55,459 nucleotides of DNA from Lysobacterales bacterium (GCA_022841325.1 JALHRS010000037.1:1-55459), one strand, 5' to 3'. Positions 1 through 8,841 are shown, numbered from the stretch's first letter. A program made the numbers and translations. Notes: generated by a model not told the origin, from the letters alone.

Positions 1-345
1 ATGCAGGTCGGATTGCGAGACCAAGGGACAGTCGAGATTTCGATGCCAAGACCAAGGGACCACAAGACCAAGGGAGCAAAGACCAAGGGACAGTCGAGAT
101 TTCGATGCAGGTCGGATTGCGGAAGACCAAGGGACCGGAAGACCAAGGACAGACCAAGGGACGAAGACCAAGGGACAGTCAACAGACCAAGGGACAGTCG
201 ATGACGACAGACCGGCGACAGACCAAGGCAGTGACAGACCAAGGGACAGTCGATGACGACAGACCAAGGGACCAGACCAAGGGACCAGACCAAGGGACCA
301 GACCAAGGGATCAGACCAAGGGACAGTCGATGTTTCGATGCAGAT
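1..345. repeat. Short tandem-like repeat array downstream of the transposase gene
   Basis: About sixteen copies of GACCAAGGGA, many extended to GACCAAGGGACAGTCG, are packed with irregular spacing. Some copies are joined by a second motif reading TTTCGATGCAGGTCGGA. The reverse complement ends in GACTGTCCCTTGGTC, which resembles the GACTGTCCGTTGCTACC repeats on the other side of the neighbouring transposase gene, so the two sets are in inverted orientation around it. Short ORFs through the array are compositional artefacts. The irregular spacing argues against CRISPR and for a REP-type array. The array runs off the window's left edge. Confidence 0.8.
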
Positions 346-533
346 CGGATCGACCTGCGAACTGCGAACTGCGGCGACCTACGCTGCTGAAATCCCTGCA
401 CCGGCGGGCTGAACCCGGCGAACATGCGGGCATGATCGGGTGAGGCGAAGGTTTCTCTCCGGGAATCGCGCATCCGCGCGGCAACCTACGGCGGCGCGGA
501 AGAGACCGGACCCGCAAGACCATTGCCCACGCC

Positions 534-1496
534 TCAGGCGGCTTTGCGCATGAGCTGCCGTGCAACGCCAATGCCACGAAACCACGCCTGGCCGATTTCC
601 TGCGCTTTCTCGATCAGTACGTCGGCGGCACCGATCGCGCGAAAGTACCCCGAACCCACGGCAAGAACCTGGCGTTGCCATTGCTCGGTCGTGTAGCCCA
701 TCCGCGCCAGTGCGGCTGGCGGCGAGCCGGAAATGGCGCCACGCTTGCCGGGCTTGAGTTGCCGGCCAGTGTGGTCCACGAGTTCGAGGTAGTCACGCTG
801 CTTGAGCGCCAGCACACCGAATCCCCGCAAGCCCAAGACTGGTGCCAATGGCTGGTCGATCTGCTGTTTATCGGTCTCGATCACGTCGAGCCGCGTCCTG
901 GCTGACGTGTGCGCTGAATCCGCGAGGCTGTCGCAGATCCCGGCGCGAACTGGATTGAGGTCGACGTAGGCCATGGCCGACAACACCGCCGTCTCGTCGA
1001 GCAAGGTCTGGCACTTGAACCTTGCCTCCCAGAAATGGCCCTTGCAGCCGTCCTCGCGGTTGGCGCGTCGGGCGATGGGTTCGGCCAGGCAACGCATGAA
1101 CCAGGACAGATCGCCCAGGCGTCCCCGCAACTCCTTGATGCGCTCTTCATTTCCCGCCAGCGCCTCGGCCCGCGCGCCGGCGTCCAGATCACGACGCGGA
1201 TACAGCCGACACCATCTGGCCGCCACCTCGTCTGTCGACCAGGCGGCGGCAGCTTGCGGGATGACCTGCACGACCACATGCAGGTGGTTGCTCATCACCG
1301 CGTATCCCCAGACCGCGACCGCGAAAATCTCCGCCAGGGCGGCAATTCGCTCCTCGACCCATTGCCGCCGGTGTTCGTACGAACGGCCGCTCTCGCGATC
1401 CTCCCCGCACAGCCAGGCACGGCGCACGCAGCGCGACACGCAGTGGTAGGTGCCAGGCGAACCGACGGGGGCGAGGATCGAGCGAGCGTAAGTCAT
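534..1496 (-). CDS. REP-associated transposase-like protein (Y1_Tnp/IS200-like fold)
   Basis: Protein of about 320 residues of the HUH/Y1 transposase superfamily, single-strand DNA nucleases that act on REP hairpins. The HUH metal motif NHLHVVV is at about residues 70-76, and the family block MAYVDLNPVRAGI is near residue 195. Between them is PIARRANREDGCKGHFWEARF, typical of the large proteobacterial group annotated simply as transposase. In that block I see no Tyr where many RAYT relatives have R-Y-x-R-Y-F-N, so strand-transfer activity is uncertain. The ATG at 1496 starts the usual TYARSILAPVG N-terminus; an upstream in-frame start at 1523 adds nine unlikely residues. The gene lies between two inverted arrays of short repeats, the usual setting of such solitary genes. 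No second transposase or terminal repeats of a true IS are seen. Confidence 0.85.
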   Translation of the reverse strand: MTYARSILAPVGSPGTYHCVSRCVRRAWLCGEDRESGRSYEHRRQWVEERIAALAEIFAVAVWGYAVMSNHLHVVVQVIPQAAAAWSTDEVAARWCRLYPRRDLDAGARAEALAGNEERIKELRGRLGDLSWFMRCLAEPIARRANREDGCKGHFWEARFKCQTLLDETAVLSAMAYVDLNPVRAGICDSLADSAHTSARTRLDVIETDKQQIDQPLAPVLGLRGFGVLALKQRDYLELVDHTGRQLKPGKRGAISGSPPAALARMGYTTEQWQRQVLAVGSGYFRAIGAADVLIEKAQEIGQAWFRGIGVARQLMRKAA

Positions 1497-1573
1497 GGAG
1501 CAAGCATCCGCCCTTCCCGGCATCGCCGCAGTCAGAAATCGCCCCGAAGGCTTGTAGGAAATTTCTGATTCTT

Positions 1574-1651
1574 GACTGTCCGTTGCTACCGCTAGACTGT
1601 CCGTTGCTACCGCTACCCGTGACTGTCCGTTGCTACCCGTCCGTTGCTACC
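1574..1651. repeat. Direct repeats upstream of the transposase gene
   Basis: Three full copies of GACTGTCCGTTGCTACC (starting at 1574, 1595 and 1621) and one partial copy (1638-1651). They lie about 80 bp upstream of the transposase start. They are inverted relative to the GGGACAGTC-containing array at 1-345, so both arrays present the same GGACAGTC core towards the gene. Confidence 0.8.
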
Positions 1652-1912
1652 CTGAACAAGTTCCATGAGCCGCGTTGCGAGTCAAAATCGCTTGGACGCA
1701 GGCGCAGTCCGAAGGTCGTAGTCGACACTACGAAGCCGAGGACTGCAACGACGCGGCAGGCGATTTTGACTCGCAACCCTTCGGGACGGGGCCAAAATGG
1801 CCCCCAGCTGCGTCAGACGCCTCGTCCAGAGCGCAGGCTATGGCCTTCGGCGTCTTCCTTGCTGGCGACCATTTTGGCCACCGTCGCGGCCATGGAACTT
1901 GTTCAGAGGTTC
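1652..1912. repeat. Hairpin-rich inverted-repeat element with TGAACAAGTTCC ends
   Basis: The segment begins TGAACAAGTTCCATG and ends CATGGAACTTGTTCA followed by GAGGTTCCCT, giving near-perfect 15-bp terminal inverted repeats about 240 bp apart. Inside are further inverted pairs, GAGTCAAAATCGC with GCGATTTTGACTCGC, and two CCAAAATGG-type segments, so the element can fold into two nested hairpins. No convincing gene is present. The same GAACAAGT...ACTTGTTCAGAGGTTCCC ends recur at 12347-12472, so this is a repeat family. It is probably non-autonomous (MITE-like), which is inference. Confidence 0.65.
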
Positions 1913-1913
1913 C

Positions 1914-3284
1914 CTAAGGCGCCGCCTTGACCTCGCGCCGAGAGAAATACTCGTACACGGGCAGGCCAATGACGATCAGGCCAACCGCGACCAGGGCGCG
2001 TGTCGGCGTGGCCATGACCGTGTTGATCAGCAGATACAGGGTGACCAGGATAAAAACGACGGGTACGTAGGGATAACCCCAGACGCGATAGGGTCGGTCG
2101 GCATCCGGCAGGCGGTAGCGCAGCATGATCAAGGCGGCGCCGTTGAGTCCGAAGAACACCCACAAGACGAAAATGTACATATCCGTCAGGATGTCGAAGG
2201 TGCCTGAAGCACCCAGAACCATCGACCATATTCCGAGCATGACAATGGCCACCGCCGGCACGCCATTGGCTGAGATACGAGCAAGAATGGAGGGAAATAG
2301 TCCGGCTTGGGCCAATGCATACGGGATTCGCGGGCCAGTGAGCACCGTGGTGTGCAGGGTTCCGTAGGCGGAGATCATCAGGCCCGCGGACATCAGTGCA
2401 GCCACGCCTGGGCCGAGAAAGCGTGTGACGGCTTCAAAGGCGACTGACGACGACTTCGGCACACTGGCCACTTCCAGCGGCGTCAGCACATAGAAATAGG
2501 CCGCATTGATGAATAGATAGAGCGCAATCACGGTCAGGGTACCACCGATCAGTGCGCGCGGCACGGTTCGAGCCGGATCCTTGATTTCGCCCCCCATCAA
2601 CGCAATCGTGGCCCAGCCGTTGTAGCCCCAAAGTGCCCCGAGCATCGCGGCGCCAAATCCGCGAATGCCGAGCTTCGCACTGTCCGGAACCCCTTCGCAG
2701 GTGCCAGCCGCGCCGGCCAGTGCGTAATTTTCCCAATGACCGTCGGCCAGGACAAATGCGCCGACTCCGACAAAAAGCACCAAGGCGATCTTGAGTGCGG
2801 TCAGTGCCGTGGTGGCGTGACCGTTGGATCGCGCGCTCAGGAGATTCAGTCCCGTGGAAATCGCAATGATCGCCAGGGGGAGTAGCGTGATCGCAGCAGG
2901 CGGGAGCGCAGCGCCAGTCAGATCGTTCAGGAACACCACGAAGAGAATCGCCACCGCTGCGGCCGACGCACCCAGAGCGATGGTCTTGGTCCAGCCGTAG
3001 ATAAAGGCCACGCGCCTGCCGAAAGCGGCGCTGAGGAAATGAAACTCGCCGCCCGGACGCGGCATCATCGCCCCCAACTCGGCGTACACCAGCGCGCCGC
3101 ACAACGTCAACAAGCCGGCCACCAGCCAGACCGTCAGAACCATTCCCGGGCTGCCGACATTGCAGGTCATGACTCGCGCTTTGACAAACACACCGGTGCC
3201 GATGATGTTTGCCAGGGCGATGGCGGCGACCGGGATCACCGTCAGCGAACGAATCAGTTCCCGATTGCCACCCGGCGGCGGCAT
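1914..3284 (-). CDS. APC-superfamily amino acid permease
   Basis: Inner-membrane transporter of about 456 residues with roughly twelve hydrophobic segments, predicted to carry amino acids by proton symport or exchange. The first helix carries the APC signature ANIIGTGVFVKAR, close to the G-S/T-G substrate-binding break of LAT/APC carriers. Helix 6 carries ALWGYNGWATIALMGGEIKDP, matching the W-x-Y-x-G-W...E-x-x-x-P conserved block. Length fits the family. The ATG at 3284 is preferred over an in-frame GTG one codon upstream. The gene stands alone, with a repeat element just downstream and a small secreted-protein gene 63 bp upstream. Substrate cannot be deduced from the sequence. Confidence 0.9.
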   Translation of the reverse strand: MPPPGGNRELIRSLTVIPVAAIALANIIGTGVFVKARVMTCNVGSPGMVLTVWLVAGLLTLCGALVYAELGAMMPRPGGEFHFLSAAFGRRVAFIYGWTKTIALGASAAAVAILFVVFLNDLTGAALPPAAITLLPLAIIAISTGLNLLSARSNGHATTALTALKIALVLFVGVGAFVLADGHWENYALAGAAGTCEGVPDSAKLGIRGFGAAMLGALWGYNGWATIALMGGEIKDPARTVPRALIGGTLTVIALYLFINAAYFYVLTPLEVASVPKSSSVAFEAVTRFLGPGVAALMSAGLMISAYGTLHTTVLTGPRIPYALAQAGLFPSILARISANGVPAVAIVMLGIWSMVLGASGTFDILTDMYIFVLWVFFGLNGAALIMLRYRLPDADRPYRVWGYPYVPVVFILVTLYLLINTVMATPTRALVAVGLIVIGLPVYEYFSRREVKAAP

Positions 3285-3347
3285 CACAGGTCTGACGATG
3301 TTGCTGCGGGTCGGATCTTGCTCATCGCTCTGTCGCCCCCGTTGGCT

Positions 3348-3845
3348 TCAATCTCCCGGCGCGACCACCGGCGCGAAGTTGGCGTGTACCAGCATCCAGC
3401 GGCTGTTCTGCTTGACGTAGACGCGCGTCGATTTCGCCATGTCGGGTTTGAGTTCGCCCTTGGCGTTCTTGGTCATCCCGGCGTAGTTGTAGGTCAGGAT
3501 GGCGGTGTCGCCATAGACCTGCACTTTGGCGTTCTGCATGTCGGAGACCATGCCCACGTCGCCGCTCTTGCTCTGGGCGTCGTAGAACTTGGCCGCCAGC
3601 GCCTTGCCATCGATGCGCGTCGGGAACACCGCATTGAACTCGGTGTAGTCGTCGGCAACGTTTGCCCAGGCTTCGGTCGTCGGCTTCAGCGCGTTTTCGG
3701 CGGCCCATTGGGCCTTGGCCAGCGCAATGACTTCGGCGGATACAGCGTCCTGAGCCCAAACACTGCTGATTGGAACCAGGGTCAGCGCCAGCATCAGGGC
3801 GGCGCCCAACAGGGGCGCGCGGACTCGGTTTCGATTCGTGGTCAT
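3348..3845 (-). CDS. Secreted SnoaL/DUF4440-like (NTF2-fold) protein
   Basis: 165-residue protein with a clear N-terminal signal peptide (hydrophobic stretch LLGAALMLALTLVPISSVWA, cleavage near Ala-31). The mature part has the length and pattern of the NTF2/SnoaL/DUF4440 cone fold: an initial helix, then V-x-G-D-T-A-I-L-T-Y-N-Y near residue 115 and a terminal strand S-R-W-M-L-V-H-A-N-F. Members include small periplasmic proteins and ketosteroid-isomerase-like enzymes; no catalytic residues can be assigned. The ATG at 3845 follows GGAGAA at suitable spacing. It precedes the permease and follows the small paralogue gene at 3923-4372, all on the minus strand, so co-transcription is possible. Confidence 0.7.
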   Translation of the reverse strand: MTTNRNRVRAPLLGAALMLALTLVPISSVWAQDAVSAEVIALAKAQWAAENALKPTTEAWANVADDYTEFNAVFPTRIDGKALAAKFYDAQSKSGDVGMVSDMQNAKVQVYGDTAILTYNYAGMTKNAKGELKPDMAKSTRVYVKQNSRWMLVHANFAPVVAPGD

Positions 3846-3922
3846 GTGCGTTCTCCGTGTTCGATGAGTGTGCGCAGAGGAAGCGCTGCCGAGTGGCAGC
3901 GCATCTGCCGAGTGGCCGCGAT

Positions 3923-4372
3923 CTACTTGAAGGTGATTTCGCGCAGGCGGTATTCGCCGGTGATTTCACGGAGGTCCGGGTAGGTCTTCACCTTCTCCTG
4001 CGTCTGCTTTTCGTTGGCATCGCCCCAGGCTTTCATGAAGGCGTCGTTGCGTTCCTTGCTGGGCTCCAGATCGGCGGCGTTCTTGACTCGGGTGACCAGT
4101 ACCACGTTGAAATCGCCGCTCAGCGGTAGTTCACTGACGTAGACCGAATAGCTTTCGATCTGGCCAAGTTTCTTGCGTGCTTCGGCTGCGGCCACCCAGG
4201 TGCCGCGGATGCCTTCCAGGTAGTAGTCGATCATGTTGGCATGTACGCGCACGGTAGACACACTCGACACCGAGGTGCTGTAGTCGTAGTCGACATGGGG
4301 TTTGAGCTGCGCATAGGCCGGCTGGGTCAGGCACATGGCAGTCAGTAGCGTGAGCGATGTACGGATTTTCAT
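3923..4372 (-). CDS. Small secreted protein of unknown function (paralogue A)
   Basis: 149-residue protein with a signal peptide (cleavage after P-A-Y-A-Q) and a compact mature domain. It contains E-A-R-K-K-L-G-Q, then SYSVYVSELPLSGDFNVVLV and S-K-E-R-N-D-A-F-M-K-A-W-G-D-A-N. This pattern suggests a small alpha/beta ferredoxin-like (dimeric alpha-beta barrel type) fold, but I do not recognise a named family. The ATG at 4372 follows AGAGAGGA; the open frame upstream is non-coding. A second copy is encoded at 12671-13120 with the same length, the same C-terminus (GEYRLREITFK) and an almost identical central block at DNA level. The copies differ at the signal peptide and near residues 118-135. 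Confidence 0.75.
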   Translation of the reverse strand: MKIRTSLTLLTAMCLTQPAYAQLKPHVDYDYSTSVSSVSTVRVHANMIDYYLEGIRGTWVAAAEARKKLGQIESYSVYVSELPLSGDFNVVLVTRVKNAADLEPSKERNDAFMKAWGDANEKQTQEKVKTYPDLREITGEYRLREITFK

Positions 4373-4640
4373 CGGCGTGTCCTCTCTGGGTGAAAAACGA
4401 AAAACAGGGGTTGAAAAACAGGGGTCAGAGTGCAGCTCAGGACTTCTCTGACAGCCAGGCGCGCCGCCTTCTGATCTACGCGCCGGTACGTGCAGCGCCC
4501 GCACGCGCTGGGGTCAAGTCGGTTCAAAGTCGGTTTCAGCGGTTTCACCTGTCCCTTTGACAGTGAGCAGGCCGGTTTGCGCGGCACCATCGCGCTCACC
4601 GGCGTCGTTCCCGATCGCGGTGTCTGACCAGAATTCGGAA
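4373..4640. other. Intergenic region with REP-like fragments
   Basis: No gene seen. It holds short repeats of AAAAACAGGGGT (two copies near 4400-4422), followed by GGGGTCAGAGTGCA. That sequence is, to my knowledge, common in intergenic repeats of gammaproteobacteria. The stretch separates two minus-strand genes. Confidence 0.4.
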
Positions 4641-5696
4641 TCAGGAACAACCCAGCGCGTCCCGCACTGCAATCGCCTCGGCTTCTAGAGGAGCGGCAGC
4701 GCCTGGATTCAGCGAACCATTGTTGATGTTGTGGTCGATGGACACGATGAGCTGACTCATGTGATTGCAGGCCTGGTTGAGATTTCCTTTCTCCAGGCTC
4801 CTGAGTACGTTGGTGATCCGCTGCTGCATGCCATTGGCCTGGCCCTGGTTCAAGGCACCGCTGTCGACCAGTGCTTGCACCTGCAGATCGAGACCGGCAA
4901 GTCGTTCTTCCGGTTCTGGCACCAGCGGTGGAAAGTCGGGCGCGCCGGCACAGGGAAAGTGGGCACCGCAACAGGGCACCTGAGGGCAGAAACCCGTGCA
5001 TCCGAAAGGCCTGGCCTTCTGCAAAATGGTGAAGCCGGCAGCTTTGCAGAATGTGATGTCGAGAATCGGCAAATCCCCGTAGCCATGCGGATAGCTACTC
5101 CCCGCGGCTGTCAGGGAATGCGTGCGATTCACGCCGATCGAAAAGTAGAAGATGTGTCCGGCGCCGTTCTCAGACCTGACATAGATGGAATGTGCGCCTG
5201 GATCCCCATCCATATCCGAAGCGATTGCAAACGAACTTGCTGGCCCCATCGATGTCCATCCGTTGTCGGATCGGCCCGAAGCGTCCGGGCCGAAGGCTTT
5301 ACAGGTCGCAGCAGCGCCGAACAGCCCTGTGCAGATGGCATCGCCCGAACACGGGGTGGCGCCCGCCAGCGTTCTTGCGAGCGCGGGATTGTCATCGGCC
5401 ACGGAAAATGGTGTCGCAAGGGTCGTTCCGTCCAGGGTGCAGTAGTAGCGCGGTTCACCGCTCGGCACGATCACGCCAACCGGCGTTGTCGGCACATTTC
5501 CCAACGCGAAACTATCCGCGCGCTGACAGCGCTGTTCCGGCGTATACGGAACCAGCGGCGCCGGATCGGGCCTGTGGGGCGTCGCGAGCAGATACAGACA
5601 ATTGTTTGGAACCGCCGGTATCGGATGGACCGCATGTGCGGCCTGACTTGCCAAAGTGCCCAGAAGAATCAGGTGGATGAAGCTGATCGCGCGCAT
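4641..5696 (-). CDS. Secreted cysteine-rich protein with C-terminal FIMAH-like domain
   Basis: 351-residue exported protein with a signal peptide (residues 1-22, cleavage near A-A-H-A). The central part (about 30-260) is rich in Cys, including the cluster CTGFCPQVPCCGAHFPCAG, and looks disulfide-stabilised and extracellular; I do not recognise it. The last 85 residues follow the FIMAH pattern: V-x-x-L-V-D-S-G-A-L-N-x-G-Q, a helix, L-x-K-G-N-x-x-Q-A-C, S-I-D-H-x-I-x-x-G-S-L-x-P-x-A-A, then a final helix ending A-L-G-C. FIMAH domains occur at the ends of secreted bacterial enzymes and binding proteins. Its upstream region is shared with the regulator divergently encoded at 5831 and carries a 22-bp block repeated upstream of paralogue B. 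Confidence 0.7.
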   Translation of the reverse strand: MRAISFIHLILLGTLASQAAHAVHPIPAVPNNCLYLLATPHRPDPAPLVPYTPEQRCQRADSFALGNVPTTPVGVIVPSGEPRYYCTLDGTTLATPFSVADDNPALARTLAGATPCSGDAICTGLFGAAATCKAFGPDASGRSDNGWTSMGPASSFAIASDMDGDPGAHSIYVRSENGAGHIFYFSIGVNRTHSLTAAGSSYPHGYGDLPILDITFCKAAGFTILQKARPFGCTGFCPQVPCCGAHFPCAGAPDFPPLVPEPEERLAGLDLQVQALVDSGALNQGQANGMQQRITNVLRSLEKGNLNQACNHMSQLIVSIDHNINNGSLNPGAAAPLEAEAIAVRDALGCS

Positions 5697-5789
5697 GACG
5701 GCCCCCTTGAGTCAGTCTTGCAGGTTGCCGTTCAACGACTGCAAGTGCGGATGACTGTAATCCGCGCGCCAAACCAAGTCCTGAGGACC

Positions 5790-5811
5790 ACATGATCTTT
5801 TTATGATGGCG
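5790..5811. promoter_or_regulatory. Candidate operator in the divergent intergenic region (copy 1)
   Basis: A 22-bp block, ACATGAT-C-TTTTT-A-TGATGGCG, lies between the divergent genes starting at 5696 and 5831. It recurs with three mismatches at 13218-13239, upstream of paralogue B. Each contains two TGAT half-sites in direct orientation separated by a T-tract, a spacing that would suit tandem binding of OmpR-type winged-helix proteins. The neighbouring regulator is therefore a candidate binder (inference). Confidence 0.45.
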
Positions 5812-5830
5812 CCGGAGGCAGTGTGCTAGC

Positions 5831-7423
5831 GTGGGTGCGATGGACAGAGCCCAACGAATTGCACCGCTCCAGCACGCGCCGTTCCATATGAACGGCGTGC
5901 TCGTCGAATGCGATGCCCTGCGGATCAGCGGCCCGAAATCTTCGTGCCGGGTGGAGCCGAAGGTCATGGAGCTGTTGGTCGCCCTTGCGGAGCGGCCGGG
6001 GCAACTGTGGACACGCGACGGACTGGTCGCGCGCCTCTGGGCCAATGCCTCTGGTAGTGACGAGACCCTGACCCGGCTCGTCTACCTGTTGCGCGCGGCA
6101 CTGAAAAGTGTCGCCGCGGACGCCGATGCCGTGCAAACCCTGCCCAAACTCGGCTACCGGCTGGATGCGGAAGTCTGGGCGGCCGATCAGAAAGCGGAAC
6201 CGGCACGTTTCCGAACGGCACCCTTGCCGGCCTTCTCGGTTGCCGTGCTGCCGGTGGTCGATGTGTCCGCGGGCGGTACAGGGCAGCTGCTGGCGGACGG
6301 CCTGACCCGTGACCTGACGATGCTGCTGTCGCGGACGCCACACTTCCGGGTAGCGCCGCACAGCTCTGCGGCGCGCTTTTCCGTCAACGCTCCGGACATG
6401 GCAGCGATTGGGGCGGCGTTGCACTCGCGCTATCTGGTCTCCGCAACACTCGCACTCCTTGAGGACGGCTTGTGCATCCGCGCAGACTTGAGTGATGCCG
6501 CCGAAGGCGTGCTGCTGTGGGCGGAGAAATTCCATACCGCCGTGAGCAACTTCTTCGAGGTCCAGGAAGACGTGGTGTGCAGCATCACGACCGCCATCGC
6601 CGCCAAGGTCAATGTCACGCAGCCGCTGCGCGCGCGTCGCACCGGTCGTTTCAATCTTTCCGCCTATGAGCGGATCCAGGCGGCAGAGGCGTTGCGCTTG
6701 AACTACGGGCGCGACAGCGCGCGTCGGATCGTCGCGATGCTGCAGGAAGCACTGGACATCGAGCCAGATGATCCGGTCACGCGCGCGGCGCTCGCCGTGC
6801 AACTCAGCCAGAACGTCGTCAGCCAATGGGCAGACGATCCGCCAGCCGCGATGGTGATGGCCGATGCGCTCATCGCGCATGCCTTGGCGGCTGCGCAAAA
6901 CTCACCAGAGGTGCGCGCGTCCGCCGGCATTGTGGCGACCATGTTCCACCGACCCGACGAGGCGATCATCCATCTGGAGATCGCGACCGCGCGCAATCCG
7001 AACGATGCGCATGCGCTGGCGGTGCTCGGCTGGCAACACTGCCTGCGGCATTCCGATCCGGGCGGCATCGGATTGATCGAAACCGCCGAGGCGCGCGCCC
7101 CGCACCACCCCCGTTTCGGCCTGTGGGCGACGTACCGCGCCACAGCCCACCTGTTCATGCTCGACTATGCCGCCGGTCTGCGCGGCGGCCGGCAGGCCGT
7201 GGAGCGCACACCCAACTACTATCAACCGCACCTGACCTGCGCCTGGGCACATACGGGGCTCGGTGACTTGCGAGCGGCAAGGCAGGAGATCCAACGGGCT
7301 CAGCAACTGGAGTCCGTCGAGATCCTGGAACGATTTGTCGTCGAGATGCGCAAATGGGCATCGAACTCGCCCAACAAGACTGCGTGCTGGGTGGTGCTGG
7401 AAGCGCTGCGCACGTGTAGCTGA
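5831..7423 (+). CDS. CadC-like winged-helix transcriptional regulator with TPR region
   Basis: 530-residue one-component regulator. Residues 20-113 form an OmpR/PhoB-type winged helix: V-E-P-K-V-M-E-L-L, T-R-D-G-L-V-A-R-L-W, D-E-T-L-T-R-L-V-Y-L-L-R-A-A-L and the wing V-Q-T-L-P-K-L-G-Y-R-L. Next comes a TolB-N-like strand-helix segment (V-A-V-L-P-V-V-D-V-S, then A-D-G-L-T-R-D-L-T) at about 133-220. From about 275 to the end the protein is alpha-helical with TPR-like repeats. I see no transmembrane segment, unlike CadC itself. The start is probably GTG at 5831 (GGAGG at 5813) or ATG at 5840. It is divergent from the secreted FIMAH-like protein gene and likely controls it. A degenerate copy of its 3' end lies at 12171-12339. 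Confidence 0.85.
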   Translation: MGAMDRAQRIAPLQHAPFHMNGVLVECDALRISGPKSSCRVEPKVMELLVALAERPGQLWTRDGLVARLWANASGSDETLTRLVYLLRAALKSVAADADAVQTLPKLGYRLDAEVWAADQKAEPARFRTAPLPAFSVAVLPVVDVSAGGTGQLLADGLTRDLTMLLSRTPHFRVAPHSSAARFSVNAPDMAAIGAALHSRYLVSATLALLEDGLCIRADLSDAAEGVLLWAEKFHTAVSNFFEVQEDVVCSITTAIAAKVNVTQPLRARRTGRFNLSAYERIQAAEALRLNYGRDSARRIVAMLQEALDIEPDDPVTRAALAVQLSQNVVSQWADDPPAAMVMADALIAHALAAAQNSPEVRASAGIVATMFHRPDEAIIHLEIATARNPNDAHALAVLGWQHCLRHSDPGGIGLIETAEARAPHHPRFGLWATYRATAHLFMLDYAAGLRGGRQAVERTPNYYQPHLTCAWAHTGLGDLRAARQEIQRAQQLESVEILERFVVEMRKWASNSPNKTACWVVLEALRTCS

Positions 7424-7513
7424 TGGTGGATCCAGGGCTCCACGACCCAAGCTGGGTACGGACGTGGGCTCGGACTTACCCGAACGCCGTTCAGGATCGA
7501 CGATTCCTTGAAC

Positions 7514-7590
7514 GTAGGTTGGGCTACGCGCAGCGTTGCCCAACAGCGTTTGCCGGACGTTGGGCACGGCTCCGCCTTAGCCCAGCCTGC
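7514..7590. repeat. REP/BIME-like paired hairpin element (copy 1)
   Basis: Two imperfect hairpins built from GTTGGGCTACGCGCAGCG-type and TTAGCCCAGCC-type sequence. The outer arms are GTAGGTTGGGCTA at the left and TTAGCCCAGCCTGC at the right. It belongs to a family seen at 18231, 37297, 43522 and, in half-size form, 25836 and 39428. This copy sits immediately upstream of the 5'-truncated TPR ORF. Confidence 0.7.
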
Positions 7591-7613
7591 GCTGCGATGA
7601 GGTCGAAGGTCTG

Positions 7614-8732
7614 TTGAATGTGGCCAGCAGCCAGGATCCGGGCTTCGCTGCCGTCTATGCACTGCAGGCCAGGATCGAGATCTCCCGTTACTGGTTTCAG
7701 AGTGCTGATCAAGACACGCTTGGTCGTGCCGAGAAGCTGCTGGATCAAGCGCGCGACCTGGATCCGGAAGCCCTGGAAATCCACCTGGCGGAGGGGTTCT
7801 TTCACTACTGGGGGCAGCGCGACTACGCCCAGTCACTGACTGCCATCGATCACGCGTTGCGGATCGCCCCGGGAGACGCCGATACCCAGGCCCTGCGCGG
7901 CCTGGTGTTGCGCCGCATGGGCCGGCTCAAGGAGTCAGTCGAGTGGCTCACCGCAGCGGCTGTCGCCGACCCGCGAAACCCGATCCATCAGATCGAACTG
8001 GCCATCATGACGTTGCGTTCCGGGAATCCGGCAGCGGCGCGCGGCAGGCTCGTCAAGGCCCTGGAAATCGATCCGGGTTCGGCATATGCCACCACGCAGT
8101 TGGCGCGCATCGATGTGGAGACGTCCGGCGACCTCTCCGCTGCAGAGGCACGCTTGCGCGACATTCCCGTCGAGAACTGGATCGCCAAGCCTTTTCGATG
8201 GTGGCTGGCCATCGCCCGGGGAGACACGGCGCAAGCGCTCACGCTGTCTGGCGTCGGTGACAATTTCGACAGCCCGAGCGCGCAGATCTACTTTCATCCG
8301 GCCATGCTGCGCGGCCTGGCGCTCAGGGCCGCGAACGTTGCGCAAGGCGCGCGGTCGGCATTCGACCAGGCGCGTCGCGAGTTGCAGGCCGATCTGGCCA
8401 AGCGGCCCGATGACGGGAATCGGCTGCTGGCGCTTTGCATGGTGCTCAACGGTTTGCAGGAACGGGATGCCGCCGCCAAGGTCTGCGCGAAGGCCGACCA
8501 GTTGCGAGCGCCGGACGCCTGGGCGCTGAGCAACGACTTCAGAAACCTCGCGAGGCTCATCGGCGGTGATCGCATGGGCGCGCTTGAAGGCGTGGAGCAG
8601 CGCCTGAGCCAGCGTATCGGCGGCTTTCCCCTGCGCTACGACCTGAACCCGCTCTACAGCGAACTGCACGCCGAGCCGCGCTTCATCGCGGCGATCAAGC
8701 TTTACCGGGAAGTCATGGGCGAGGCGCTGTGA
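7614..8732 (+). pseudogene. TPR-domain protein lacking its N-terminal part (probable gene remnant)
   Basis: 372-residue open frame composed of TPR-like helical repeats: D-P-G-F-A-A-V-Y-A-L-Q-A-R, L-D-P-E-A-L-E-I-H-L-A-E-G-F-F-H-Y-W-G, then A-L-R-I-A-P-G-D-A-D and following units, ending L-H-A-E-P-R-F-I-A-A. These are the C-terminal two-thirds of large TPR proteins that normally begin with a winged-helix, kinase or TolB-like module. Here the frame opens directly inside a repeat, with only a TTG start at 7614, and a REP-like hairpin lies 24 bp upstream. I read this as a 5'-truncated gene. A short functional TPR protein translated from the TTG cannot be excluded. The coding sequence itself has no frameshift. 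Confidence 0.6.
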
Positions 8733-8754
8733 GCTTTCCCTAGACCATGCGCTC

Positions 8755-8777
8755 CGAAACCGCTCGTGTTTCGGGGA
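8755..8777. terminator. Weak hairpin between convergent genes
   Basis: CCGAAAC-CGCTCGT-GTTTCGG can form a 7-bp stem between the convergent genes ending at 8732 and 8842. There is no T-tract, so intrinsic termination is uncertain. Confidence 0.3.
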
Positions 8778-8841
8778 GGCGGTTCTGCGCTGCCGATGGC
8801 AGTTCATGGCGGATGCGCCCACGCTCCGCTCCAACCTGCTG

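Noticed and set aside
1..345. Possible CRISPR array
   Set aside because: The repeats are 10-16 bp with irregular, often zero spacing and no unique spacers of uniform length, and no cas genes are present.
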